A program made the position numbers and the translations under genes. DNA of 64,000 bases from Setoptus koraiensis (taxonomy: Eukaryota > Arthropoda), in assembly GCA_048013815.1 (NCBI GenBank), contig CM106585.1, positions 15,748,001 through 15,812,000 on the forward strand, in the 5' to 3' direction. Positions 11,520-20,891 of this stretch are shown here, in pieces; position 1 is the stretch's first letter, and the number at the start of each line of letters is the position of its first letter. A model generated the notes under the pieces. It was not told the origin of the DNA. It saw only the letters and a program-made list of their open reading frames with translations, and searched no databases.

Positions 11520-14023
11520 GTCACCTTTCCTCCCAAAACCCCGCAACCTACAAAAACTTAAACACACTCCATCTTTCTCCTTTCTTCAAACTTCATCTAT
11601 ACAACTTCATCACTCTTCTCACTTCAAATTTCTCTTAACTATCTCCTCATAAACATATCATCAATACAATACTCCTATTTAAAAACAACTACTACTAAAA
11701 AACTTATTAATCATTATATATACCATTCTATATTATTCTCAATACTTCTCCTCACCACCTACACCCAACCACCTTTATATTCAAAAATAAACATTAATTT
11801 AAATTCAAACTTTCTTCACACCATAAAGAAATCTCTAAAGAGTTCAACCAACATTCTTATTAAACACTAAACCACCCCCTCAAAATCAATATACTATAAT
11901 ATTATATTCTCTTTATTATACTACTACATATAATATTTTCATCCTTTCTATAATTCTTCAACATATATAAATCCGACTATATAACCTCAACCCAATTCAC
12001 CACATCCACACTTCGACACTAACTCATACAACCCAATATAATATAAATCGTCTTCAAATACCACCTATATATCAAATAAAACCTACTATCAAGAGAATAT
12101 AGAAATGTCATATGAAAAATATTACAATAATTTCTGAATAATCTCTTTAATACATTGACCTTCTCCATATTTCTTCGCGCAATAATCACTATAATATCTA
12201 TACCTGAGAAATTATACACATCGTTTACTAACTATCATTTGATGCTTGGGTATATATGTGAGCCAGCTAGCCTATAAATTTTACTATGTTTACTTTTTAA
12301 CAATATTATTAAGGCTACTGCCCACTCAATAGAATCCCGACTACACAGTGCATGTAATATCAAATCGGATTAGAATTTGTGTGCCTGTGTTCAGCAATCC
12401 TGTCCACTACTCTATGCCTTGCACAATCAATTTCTCAGAAACCACCCACTTTAGAATAATTGTTTAAGTACTTTGTGCTGAGTGTGGTGTTGTAGAAAAT
12501 AAGAAAGGCTTTTGATGGTGTGCAATATCTGTCGAAGACTACTCTTAACATTGCCATGTGATGTTTTAAGATTAGTACTATTCGCTTACCACACTAATCA
12601 CAAGAGCGAAAAATACTGCACACAAAAATCCACTTCGTCATATTATTTTTATAGTTTATTATAATGAGCTATATTTGATTTTTGATTCGCATAGCTATTT
12701 CATCTTCTTCTACTCTCTCCTCGTAACTTATCATTATCTCACTATTCTAAATGCTCAAAAAATGAGGATTAATTTGCATTAATATTACCATGTTCACACC
12801 ATAGATAAAATATAAATTTCGATTGCTAATTCGTAAAGACACAGTCGTCGATGCCTCCCCCACAATCCTTCACCCACATCTTTTAGCTGTCTTCCAACCT
12901 ACTAAGTCGAGTGCTAATTTATACCATCTTCCTCCCTAATACCTCATCAATCTGTATCCTTTACTTTTCTCGAACTAGTTTGACTGCTAAAATTGTCTTA
13001 AGCAAGAGCTTAATAATACCAACTAGCAGCTCATTTTCCTCCTATAAGTATCCACTTTCTCTCGCACATTCTAGAGCCTATATGTTGAACAAATTCTCAT
13101 GATTGCTTTGAGTTTACTTTTCATGATCTGAATTTTTATTCCCTTTCCATAGTAATCAGAAATTGTTAATTTGGTACTCAGCGACCTCAAATAGAATTTC
13201 CAATTTCTTCTCTCAAACTTCCACCTTGACATTTCTGTTGCTCTGAACACAGTCTTTTATTCCTAATAGACTCCTAGCCTTGCTTGGTTTGCACATTAAA
13301 TCATGCATCATGATCATGTGATTCAAAGATCGTATGCCGACGTTTCTCATCTACTTTTTAATCAGTCAACTCATATTAAAATGAGTAGTAAGTATGCCAC
13401 TTTGTTTAAATATGATATTCTCAGTGTATGCATCATCTTTGGTCACAGTCATCACGATGAGATTATAGTTTAAATAACTCTGTTTAATGATGTAGCTTTT
13501 GTCAGAATGACAATAAACATAACATTTTGACCGTGATTTGTCTATACTTTAATTGATTAGTTCTCGTACGGTGCCACAAGAAGCTGCATCACTTTCTTAT
13601 CATGACACAGTATCGAGAATGACGATGAGACAAATCGAATTTTAAAAGCACGTTAATGTACTCATCCCTGGAAGTAAGATCATTGACATTTGCGCTCTCT
13701 AAGCAACACAAGAGTTAAGTGATGCTCTCCATTTTAAACGCGTAGTAACAAGTAGTGTTTCGCTGTTAAATCACCCTTTTACTCTGCACTGTTGACAAAC
13801 TGTAAAAATTAGAAGTTACGCCGCTTGCATTGTATGTTATCTCGATATTCGTTTTTTGAATTCATAAATAGCATGCGTTATCAGCGGCTTTATAAGTCAA
13901 TCGTGCATGTAGCACCGAACTCAATCCGATAAAACTGTCCAATGAAAGGCACCGTTTTATGGGGGCTGATTATTTTATTAGTTTTATTGCCAAAGCTGTT
14001 ATTGCTTTATACAAACGAGGAAC
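11520..14023. other. AT-rich intergenic DNA, no gene seen
   Basis: Composition normalises across this stretch, and from about 12.24 kb it looks like ordinary AT-rich DNA. The only open frames are 60-70 codons and resemble nothing I know. The right end carries the poly(A) signals of COG1 (minus strand). Confidence 0.6.
13974..13988 (-). other. Tandem poly(A) signals of COG1
   Basis: TTTATT on the plus strand at 13983-13988 and 13974-13979 reads AATAAA on the minus strand, 36-50 bases after the COG1 stop. This supports the short COG1 frame having a genuine 3' end rather than being cut by a missed splice. Confidence 0.6.
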
Positions 14024-15298
14024 TTAAAGATAGGGTATCAACAGTCCAAAAAGTTTTATGGATCGGTGGCATGCTCGTGCCAGGCTAGTTTGCATTACAT
14101 CAGATATGGTGTACAACTCAATGGAGTCTAGCATTGTTTCGTACATGTTGGTTATATCGATCACTTTGGGCATGAGACTTTCTTCTAGGTCAACATTCTT
14201 TGATGTTGCAATAAGACTCCGCATAAATAAAAGATCAAAATACAGTTGAAGGGATCTTCTGCGCCTCAATGATGGTGGTAGTTTTAAGATTGCCTCATGC
14301 ATTTTTTCGTAGACAAAACAAACTTTTTCTATTGATTTGGATAAAGCGTGTATCATAGATGATCTGCTCATATTGAAACCAGCAATTTTGTTGATATTCT
14401 GGCACACTTTGAATAAAAAACAATGTAATTCCAATGATATATGAGTAGGTATCATAACACTTGTTACTGGAGATTGTGTGGCTTCAACTACTTTACCGTT
14501 ATCATCGGAAGATTGTTCCAGTTGAACAGTGGAGAATGTTTGGGATTTTCTCACCAACGAGGCTAGACTCAAGTCCATAACCTGCGCTTCGAATTCTTTG
14601 AATAATACTTGGATTGCGCCATTCAAACATAACTCGTGTAATTCTTCGTTTTCTTTCTCTTTGTCGCCTCCGATAATTCCAACTTGATCTGGAGGTGCCA
14701 CTTCTATTATGTAGCATAATTTATTAACAAGCATCTCTTTAGTGCGCACGATACTCTTTTGTAATCTTGAAAGTGACGGTTTTCTACTTTCTGGAGTGTC
14801 CACACTGAGTTTCTCTATCAATTCGTTAGCTTGTTTCAATAATGCAACACTACCTTTCAAATCACCATTATCAAACCTCTGCCATATGAGACTTGGATAG
14901 TCGAATAACAGCTTACAGTCTTCATCAAAGTTATCCAACAGCTCTTTTGTTGCCTGTTCAATATCATTGTCTGTGTCGGGGTATGCATCAGATTTCGTCG
15001 CATCATTAGAGCTCATTTGCTGCTGAATATGTTGTCTTGTAACTCCATCGATCGATTCCTGGTAGTTATGAATACTCTTGTCAAGATTACTGAGGGATAC
15101 TTCCACACGTCTGAGGATATTCTTCATCTCTTTGGTTGCATCCGTTGCCTCCACTATGTCTTTGTATTTCTCTTTCACAATCGATTTTATTTGTTCGGTT
15201 TTCTTTTCAACCTCGATGCCTAAATTGTGTCGAACCTTTTCTATTTCAGCGAAGGTGTGGTTGGCAAAAAGGTTTTCTATGTTGGCCTCTGTAGGCAT
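14024..15298 (-). CDS. COG1: Conserved oligomeric Golgi complex subunit 1, compact form
   Basis: Subunit of the COG tethering complex, which captures retrograde vesicles at the Golgi and keeps glycosylation enzymes in place. The 424-residue frame starts at an ATG with G at -3. Residues 6-80 match the Vps51-type N-terminal helix of COG1 (key stretch LFANHTFAEIEKVRHNLGIE, then EKYKDIVEATD). Residues 128-195 match the following helical segment of animal COG1. Residues 225-420 match the extreme C-terminal segment of the animal protein, including FLFKVCQNINKIAG, YEKM, LQLYFDL and a final SIKLFGLL. Compared with human COG1 (about 980 residues, recalled from memory) roughly 450 central residues are missing, with the junction near residue 200-225. 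Both ends are intact, there is no frameshift, and AATAAA follows the stop. It is head-to-head with RABL6, 522 bp apart. Confidence 0.93.
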   Translation of the reverse strand: MPTEANIENLFANHTFAEIEKVRHNLGIEVEKKTEQIKSIVKEKYKDIVEATDATKEMKNILRRVEVSLSNLDKSIHNYQESIDGVTRQHIQQQMSSNDATKSDAYPDTDNDIEQATKELLDNFDEDCKLLFDYPSLIWQRFDNGDLKGSVALLKQANELIEKLSVDTPESRKPSLSRLQKSIVRTKEMLVNKLCYIIEVAPPDQVGIIGGDKEKENEELHELCLNGAIQVLFKEFEAQVMDLSLASLVRKSQTFSTVQLEQSSDDNGKVVEATQSPVTSVMIPTHISLELHCFLFKVCQNINKIAGFNMSRSSMIHALSKSIEKVCFVYEKMHEAILKLPPSLRRRRSLQLYFDLLFMRSLIATSKNVDLEESLMPKVIDITNMYETMLDSIELYTISDVMQTSLARACHRSIKLFGLLIPYL

Positions 15299-15820
15299 GG
15301 CTCATGTGTATATTTGGACAAGAGTTGATAAAAACCGTGATGTAGTGATAAAGTCACTGCAGCAAGTTTTTCTGAAGATACGATTTAATTCATCGTAAAA
15401 GCTGATAAGCTGACAACAAATGTTCGCAAAACAAAAAGAGATGTTCAACGCCACGGTCAACACTACCGGTAAAGTATTCAAACGGTGAGTCCCGTAATAG
15501 TAATAAGGTTGCTGATGGTGCAGTTTTTGGTTTGCTAGCGTAAAAAAAATAAGTTTTCATACGGCCCTCTCATAGTGGAAAATCAGCTGTTTGCAAATGT
15601 CGCACACACACGGAGACCGAAGCTGTAGTCACAAGGTTGCCTGACAGCCATCTTGTGATGCTCAATATGCAATATGCCAAGACATTTCTTTGTTACTGTT
15701 GTTAATCAACTTACTGAATGACCTAGATAGATGAGATATCTATTTGATATTTAGCAACTATTAGTAAATATTTAGGAATCTTAAATATTAACATTACATA
15801 CTCATTTCCATCATTGTTTG
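15299..15820. promoter_or_regulatory. Divergent intergenic region between COG1 and RABL6
   Basis: The 522 bp between two divergent start codons must hold both promoters. No TATA box stands out. It also contains a small ATG-led frame ending at a strong splice-donor sequence (15420-15490, reported separately). Confidence 0.55.
15420..15484 (+). other. Candidate short coding exon with splice donor
   Basis: ATG at 15420 opens 21 codons plus two bases, reading MFAKQKEMFNATVNTTGKVF then KR, and ends exactly at CG|GTGAGT, a consensus donor with its GT at 15485. I do not recognise the peptide. One possible acceptor is the AG ending at 15842, just inside RABL6, which would keep the RABL6 frame and give an alternative N-terminus. 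That acceptor has a poor pyrimidine tract. It could also be a chance frame in the 5' region. Confidence 0.3.
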
Positions 15821-17326
15821 ATGATGATCTCGGCCTGGAAGAGGTTTGTGTCGAGGAACGATGGAAACCAACAAGTACAGAACTACAATGGTCAGATGCC
15901 TAACGGTATCCAGAAGTTGGATCGAAATCTACAAAAGAAATTCGCTCGCGGTGTTCATTACAACATGAAAATAGTTATAAAGGGCGATCAAAGAGTTGGC
16001 AAGACTTGCTTATTTAATCGACTCAAAGGCGAACAATTTTCTGAGCTCTACAATCCAACCGATGAGATCCAAGCAACTACAATACATTGGAATTACAAGG
16101 CCACTGATGATATAGTGAAAATAGACGTCTGGGAAGCCGTTGATCTCATGAAAAGAAAACGAAGACAATCTCCAGATCTAAAATTAGAGAACAATAACAA
16201 TGATGATTCGACGACAACTACAAACGGATCAACAGAGGAAGACAACAGTAGCGCAAACACGACTGAAAACAATCATGTACCTGATGAACAAGCTCTAGAT
16301 ACTAGTTTGATAGATGTCTACAAGGACGCCAATGCGGTATTGCTTGTGATGGATATGACTAAATCTTGGACCTTCAAATATATTCAAAATGAGATACCTA
16401 AAATACCCAAGCACTTACCTATTTTAATAATAAGCAATCACAGGGACATGGGCCATCATAGATCCATCTCGCAGGATCAAGTAAGGACTTATATCCAAAC
16501 TCTAGAAAGGTCGTCGCTTAGTGATGGACAGATTCTATATTCAGAGGCGTCAATGAAAAACGGCTTTGGTTTGCGTTTCATTCACAAATTCTTCAACATT
16601 CCGTTCCTACGTTTACAAGAGGTTACCCTATTGAAACAACTGGAACTCAATAGGATGGATCTAAGTGTGACTCAAGAGGAATTAGTGGCAATGAACGAGT
16701 CAGAAGATCAAGAGTACGAACAATTTCTTGAAATGCTCACCATCAGGAGGAGACAGCAAGCTGACATGTTATCACCTGCTAGCGGTGCAGTTTCAGCCAA
16801 CAAATCAGCCGCCCTTGCCGCTGGTAAACTTGTTCCTCCAACTGCTAAGACCACCAATCCAATAAATCTAGATTCGCGCGGTAATGGTGACATATGTGAA
16901 AGACCTGAGAACAATCCAAATCAAATAGTATTCAATAGATCTCCTAGTATAATTATCGGCGCCAATCGGCCTCTTCCAGATAAGTCCATTCTCAAGTCGA
17001 AGACAACAAAGCCCACATATCATGAACAAATGAATAACTCAAATTCCGAACAATCCAAAATCCAGAATGGTCAGCCATTCCAAACTAGCAAAAATAACAA
17101 TGAATCCGGTGCTAAATTTTCCGAATCCAATCAGATTGGCGAAAACGATCCAAATGAAACAGTCGATCCTGATGATGCAAGCGACGATAGTGATGACTTT
17201 ACTACAGCAAACCCTTTGGTCGCTAACTATCAAGACGAACTTGATCCAGATGACTTATGTGAGGGCGTTGAAACAGGTCACCATATGGCAGAAGTTCAGG
17301 AGCGGGACCAATCTTCAACATCCTAA
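15821..17326 (+). CDS. RABL6: Rab-like GTPase RABL6 (Parf family)
   Basis: Atypical Ras-superfamily GTPase; vertebrate RABL6 binds ARF tumour suppressor and affects proliferation and cilia. Start: two consecutive ATGs at 15821 and 15824; the second gives MISAWKRFV, which aligns with the N-terminus of animal RABL6. Residues 49-62 hold the P-loop MKIVIKGDQRVGKT, followed by NPTDEIQATTIHWNYK and DDIVKIDVWEAVD (family-typical in lacking a canonical DxxG). The NKxD position is NHRD, also as expected for this family. GYGL-type region: EASMKNGFGLRFIHKFFNIP is nearly invariant among animal RABL6 proteins. An Asn/Ser/Thr-rich insertion sits at about 130-160. The C-terminal half is acidic and disordered and retains the NPLVANYQDELD motif. 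At 501 residues it is shorter than human (about 730), lacking the Lys-rich tail. Poly(A) signal AATAAA at 17492. Confidence 0.96.
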   Translation: MMISAWKRFVSRNDGNQQVQNYNGQMPNGIQKLDRNLQKKFARGVHYNMKIVIKGDQRVGKTCLFNRLKGEQFSELYNPTDEIQATTIHWNYKATDDIVKIDVWEAVDLMKRKRRQSPDLKLENNNNDDSTTTTNGSTEEDNSSANTTENNHVPDEQALDTSLIDVYKDANAVLLVMDMTKSWTFKYIQNEIPKIPKHLPILIISNHRDMGHHRSISQDQVRTYIQTLERSSLSDGQILYSEASMKNGFGLRFIHKFFNIPFLRLQEVTLLKQLELNRMDLSVTQEELVAMNESEDQEYEQFLEMLTIRRRQQADMLSPASGAVSANKSAALAAGKLVPPTAKTTNPINLDSRGNGDICERPENNPNQIVFNRSPSIIIGANRPLPDKSILKSKTTKPTYHEQMNNSNSEQSKIQNGQPFQTSKNNNESGAKFSESNQIGENDPNETVDPDDASDDSDDFTTANPLVANYQDELDPDDLCEGVETGHHMAEVQERDQSSTS

Positions 17327-17633
17327 AACGCAGAGAGATAAGAAACTGAATAGTCATTAAGAAAAAATGACAGTTAAAGGGCCTATTTATAATAAGATCC
17401 TGTTGTGTGTGATTAGGTACTTTTCTTGCATTGTCTAACTCAATATAATTGTGCATTAAAATTAAACTGACACACATTATATTTACATTCAAATAAATAA
17501 CATATAAGAAAGTAAACATACGGATGAACATGTTTGGCGAGCACAACATATGTTTTCATTAATCTCCATTTCCTGCTATGTCACATTATACTATTGTTAA
17601 TGCTCACAAGTCAGCCTTGTCTGCTTTGAAATT
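17327..17633 (+). other. RABL6 3' UTR and spacer to the MTHFR-like gene
   Basis: 307 bp of AT-rich sequence with AATAAA at 17492-17497, 166 bases after the RABL6 stop. The downstream gene starts 136 bases after that signal. No other gene is seen. Confidence 0.6.
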
Positions 17634-18554
17634 ATGACTGCTCTCTTATTGAAGAAGAAAATCTCACTTGAGGTGATACCACCTCGGAACTCTGGTAGGA
17701 CTAGTGCACTTATAAAGAGATTGGAACCTTTGAGTGAGTATATCAAACAATTTAGTATCACTAATCATGAGACGAGCCTCAACATGGGAACACCCGAGCT
17801 CTGCTCGGTTACAGTCAACTCTTTTGCAACAGGTTTTGATAGAAGTGTAGCAATGTTGCGTGAACTGAGGAAAACTTTTCCTCAGATAGACATAATGTTT
17901 CATTTGACTTGTCACAACTTAAACAGAGTAAATATCGATTCCAAATTGTGCACACTTAGTGGCATGGACGTTAAAAGATTGCTAGTTGTCAGCGGCGAAG
18001 ATGTCACGGCACCACAATCAGGAGATGATGGACGTTTCAACAATTCTTTGGAAGTTGTGAAATATATTAATGAGAACCATCCGGGTCTATTTGAGACATT
18101 GGCCGTCTCAGGGTATCCCCATGGTCATCCAAGTTCTCTGGATGAAAAACAAGATTTGGATATCCTCAAACAGAAGACTGACCAAGGCGCTAATCTTATT
18201 GTTACTCAATGCGTTTTTTCCTCGAAAGAATTACTGGACTTTGCAAATATTGTTGCTGACTCAGGTATCGTGGGAGTACCTGTGTGCCCCAGTATTCTCT
18301 TATACGAGTCTCTAGAGGGTTTGAAAAGATTCGCTACTATAGCTCGTGTCAATCCTCCCAGAAGTCTGTTGGATCAACTGTCTCATGTTAGTGTAAATAA
18401 TTTCAAAGATGGAGCGTTCCAAAAGACACTTGATCTACTAAGTGAATTACTGGAATCAGAGAGAATTCTTGATGTACACATCAGTCCGATTAACAGGTTT
18501 GAACTTGCTTTAGAGATTTTCAAGCGTCTAGAGGAGTTATTGGCTACCAGCTGA
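17634..18554 (+). CDS. Single-domain methylenetetrahydrofolate reductase family protein
   Basis: TIM-barrel flavoprotein family that reduces 5,10-methylene-THF to 5-methyl-THF for methionine synthesis. Of 306 residues, family landmarks are SLEVIPPR (11-18, catalytic Glu at 13), HLTCHN (90-95), the LVVSGED loop (117-123), SGYPHGHP (159-166, conserved Tyr), KTDQGANLIVTQCVF (181-195), VPVCPSIL (215-222) and a C-terminal VHISPINRFELALEI (281-295) matching the FYTLNR region. Length equals the bacterial MetF barrel; the C-terminal SAM-binding regulatory domain of normal eukaryotic MTHFR is absent, and nothing coding follows the stop. The usual Asp of the RGD flavin loop appears to be Glu122. The sequence is divergent, so activity is inferred, not shown. 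An origin by gene transfer or by domain loss is open. It lies tandem between RABL6 and MED30. Confidence 0.85.
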   Translation: MTALLLKKKISLEVIPPRNSGRTSALIKRLEPLSEYIKQFSITNHETSLNMGTPELCSVTVNSFATGFDRSVAMLRELRKTFPQIDIMFHLTCHNLNRVNIDSKLCTLSGMDVKRLLVVSGEDVTAPQSGDDGRFNNSLEVVKYINENHPGLFETLAVSGYPHGHPSSLDEKQDLDILKQKTDQGANLIVTQCVFSSKELLDFANIVADSGIVGVPVCPSILLYESLEGLKRFATIARVNPPRSLLDQLSHVSVNNFKDGAFQKTLDLLSELLESERILDVHISPINRFELALEIFKRLEELLATS

Positions 18555-19073
18555 CAATGTGATGGTCTTGAAATCCGCCGTTCGGATGCCGGTGTAGTCT
18601 ACTAACTTTCACCGTGACGTGCACTTTACAACCTGACCACCTCGTTTAGACTTGACCATTTTTATTCAATATGTGTAGACTTACCGAAGCACTTCTCAGT
18701 GCAATTCACTCTTTAGTAGCTGTATTGCAAAAAAAATCTGAGTTATTATATTTTAACTACAACTAATTCATAATTGAAGGCCATCACGGCTCATCGAATC
18801 TACATACATAGAGGACGACTATCAATTAGATTGAATGGCAACCTTGGAGAAGTAGATCATAGATGAGAAAAGCTTGAGGTTTTCATTGGGACCCCAATAA
18901 AAGTATCGGGACCATCCAGATTACCGTATCGCAGCGATTGATTCTCTTCGAATTTACCGCCTTTGAGGAGAGCTACTCTCACCGCAGTGCTGTCGGTGTC
19001 ACTTTGGGTACCATTGTAAACATCCAATCAATCTAAAGCGCTTTACCCAGAGGCGAACCATTGTGATGAAAAA
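18555..19073 (+). other. 3' UTR of the MTHFR-like gene and MED30 promoter
   Basis: 519 bp. AATAAA at 18896-18901 lies 342 bases after the MTHFR-like stop. The remaining about 170 bp before the MED30 ATG should hold its promoter; no TATA box is evident. Confidence 0.55.
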
Positions 19074-19562
19074 ATGTTTTCAGGTGAGCCTAGTTCGACA
19101 GACATCAATATGAGCCTCCACCCCAGTCATCCATCCAATGCCTCTGGCTTGACAGAGTGCAAATTGGCTCAGGAAATCATCCACGATCTAGTGTCAAAAT
19201 TGTGTGACTTGTTCAAACTTTTGAATTCTCCAGAAATTGAATCGAAAAAAGTCAATATCAAGACCATATTGAAATTCTTCCAAGGCAGATTCGAAAAACT
19301 CCGAATGTATTATGACAGCGTCCAAGAAATCTGCTCCCGATCAACATATATTCAAATCAAATTATTAGTTCCCTACAAAGATGATCCCGGTCGGGTGGAG
19401 CAAATTCTCAAGCATCGGAGAAACATCAGCTCAGAAAGCAAACTTATTGAAAGGAGGGATGAATTACTAGAGAAACTGGCGGAAAAAGATGAACAAATCA
19501 GAAAGATGACCAATTGTATGAGAAGTTTCATCTACGAGATTAATACTATGCTGTCACACTAA
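19074..19562 (+). CDS. MED30: Mediator of RNA polymerase II transcription subunit 30
   Basis: Metazoan-specific Mediator head-region subunit linking activators to RNA polymerase II. The 162-residue protein has the family layout. A low-complexity N-terminus (1-27) is followed by a helix KLAQEIIHDLVSKLCDLFKL (29-48). Next is FQGRFEKLRMYYDSVQEIC, corresponding to the RKLRLVYDKC region of vertebrate MED30. Then comes the conserved LVPYKDD motif, a charged coiled coil (RRDELLEKLAEKDEQIRKM) and the terminal FIYEINTMLSH, matching LIWDINAMLA. Length is close to human (178). It is a single exon and converges on PSMD11 with only 156 bp between the stops. An out-of-frame ATG lies 8 bases upstream at 19066. 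The annotated ATG is the first in-frame one and keeps the full domain. Confidence 0.93.
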   Translation: MFSGEPSSTDINMSLHPSHPSNASGLTECKLAQEIIHDLVSKLCDLFKLLNSPEIESKKVNIKTILKFFQGRFEKLRMYYDSVQEICSRSTYIQIKLLVPYKDDPGRVEQILKHRRNISSESKLIERRDELLEKLAEKDEQIRKMTNCMRSFIYEINTMLSH

Positions 19563-19695
19563 CAATAGAGAGTTCTCTATATGCGTTGAAAACAATCATA
19601 CTGAGCTCAACAAGAAACGGGAATTGTGCGCTGAGTTCGCAGACATATAAACGTCATGTGACAAGATGTCTTCTATACATAGATAGTTGATGCCT

Positions 19696-19720
19696 TTTAT
19701 TATCAATAAATATATTTATT
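19696..19720. other. Interleaved poly(A) signals of convergent MED30 and PSMD11
   Basis: Plus-strand AATAAA at 19705-19710 is the only candidate for MED30. Minus-strand AATAAA at 19696-19701 and 19715-19720 (the latter overlapping the PSMD11 stop codon) flank it. The two transcripts should therefore overlap at their 3' ends. Confidence 0.6.
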
Positions 19721-20891
19721 ACAAAGACAGCTTTTGAGCTTTGTGATATAAAGAATCCACTACTTTCCCCATATGCTGTATAGTCTCTAATGCCGCCTCG
19801 AATGTTTTATCAACTTCAGCATTTTCAAATATTATTAAGACTCCTTCACCTTGATCCAAAATTCCATCGAATTTTTTATCTAGTATCATTTGTGACAGCT
19901 TCTTCTCTATTGCGTCTTGAGGCAATTTGATTATATTTGCTATGTGAACAACCTGAACTCTAGAATATGGTTCAATAATACGGCACAAGTTTTGCTCAAG
20001 CATATCGTCGTACAATGTATTCAAGTGAGATCGAATGATGGGGTCACCAATCAATTGGTCTTTGTAGTCAGTGAGAGCCTGCTGAAAGTCAGCTAGACTT
20101 CTCTTCTCACTCGCCAGAGCAACTCTTTTCATGGCTTCAATGTCTATGCCGCTGTAATTTAAAGCATTCTTACTAATGCAAATGGATGGAACATCACTCG
20201 CTTCGTGGAGCATAATCTTAGATAACAACATATATTTCAAAGCAACAACAGCTTTGGGGTGATCAATACTTGTATAGCCCTCAAAGGCCTCGTAGTAATA
20301 ACTGAAGGCTGTTTTGAAATCTCGCTCATCAGCCGCATGGAGTATTCCAGATTGTAGGTCTAGTTCTGCCTGCATCTTGGGTGGACAATAGATAGAGTTG
20401 GCCGTTGTCCTGGCACTTGTTAGCGCTGCTCGTGCCTTTTGAAGATTGGTAAGAGAGTAATAAGTCTTTGATTCTAATAATTGAATCTCTACAAGTAGTG
20501 TCTTGTCATCCATTTTCTTCATCTCGCGAAGTAATTCCGATATTAGATTTAATGCATCTGAAAATTTGCTGGTATCATAGTAGAGCGCAATCAATCTTAT
20601 CTCAAGGGAGTGACGTAAGAAGGTTCGCTTCTCTTCTTTGGCCCATGCAATACAATCCATACATAATTCTACCTCTTGTCCGGTTTTGGCGTCCATGTCC
20701 AGGAACATATCGACCAGTTTCCTAACTAGTTTGGCTGCCTTAGCCTTTGACATCTCATTGAGTGAGGGCCTGACGTTTCTTATCAAATTAGCCAATTCAG
20801 CCGCTTGGCCGGCCTTGCATAAGTCCTGACCCTTGGCTATGATGGTGTCTTCATTGGCAAGGTCCTGCGTTGTGTGTGGTGGATTAGCCAT
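19719..20891 (-). CDS. PSMD11: 26S proteasome non-ATPase regulatory subunit 11 (Rpn6)
   Basis: Lid subunit of the 26S proteasome that clamps lid and core particle together. The open frame extends upstream to 21098, but the first 69 codons are low-complexity ([14 protein letters not shown]). The ATG at 20891, giving [10 protein letters not shown], is the better start, for 390 residues. Diagnostic stretches are [87 protein letters not shown] and the PCI-domain segment [20 protein letters not shown], ending [13 protein letters not shown]. Identity to animal PSMD11 is very high across TPR and PCI regions. The N-terminus is about 30 residues shorter than human (422), so either a short upstream exon is missed or the first helix is lost. 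It is head-to-head with eIF4G. Confidence 0.97.
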   Translation of the reverse strand: MANPPHTTQDLANEDTIIAKGQDLCKAGQAAELANLIRNVRPSLNEMSKAKAAKLVRKLVDMFLDMDAKTGQEVELCMDCIAWAKEEKRTFLRHSLEIRLIALYYDTSKFSDALNLISELLREMKKMDDKTLLVEIQLLESKTYYSLTNLQKARAALTSARTTANSIYCPPKMQAELDLQSGILHAADERDFKTAFSYYYEAFEGYTSIDHPKAVVALKYMLLSKIMLHEASDVPSICISKNALNYSGIDIEAMKRVALASEKRSLADFQQALTDYKDQLIGDPIIRSHLNTLYDDMLEQNLCRIIEPYSRVQVVHIANIIKLPQDAIEKKLSQMILDKKFDGILDQGEGVLIIFENAEVDKTFEAALETIQHMGKVVDSLYHKAQKLSL

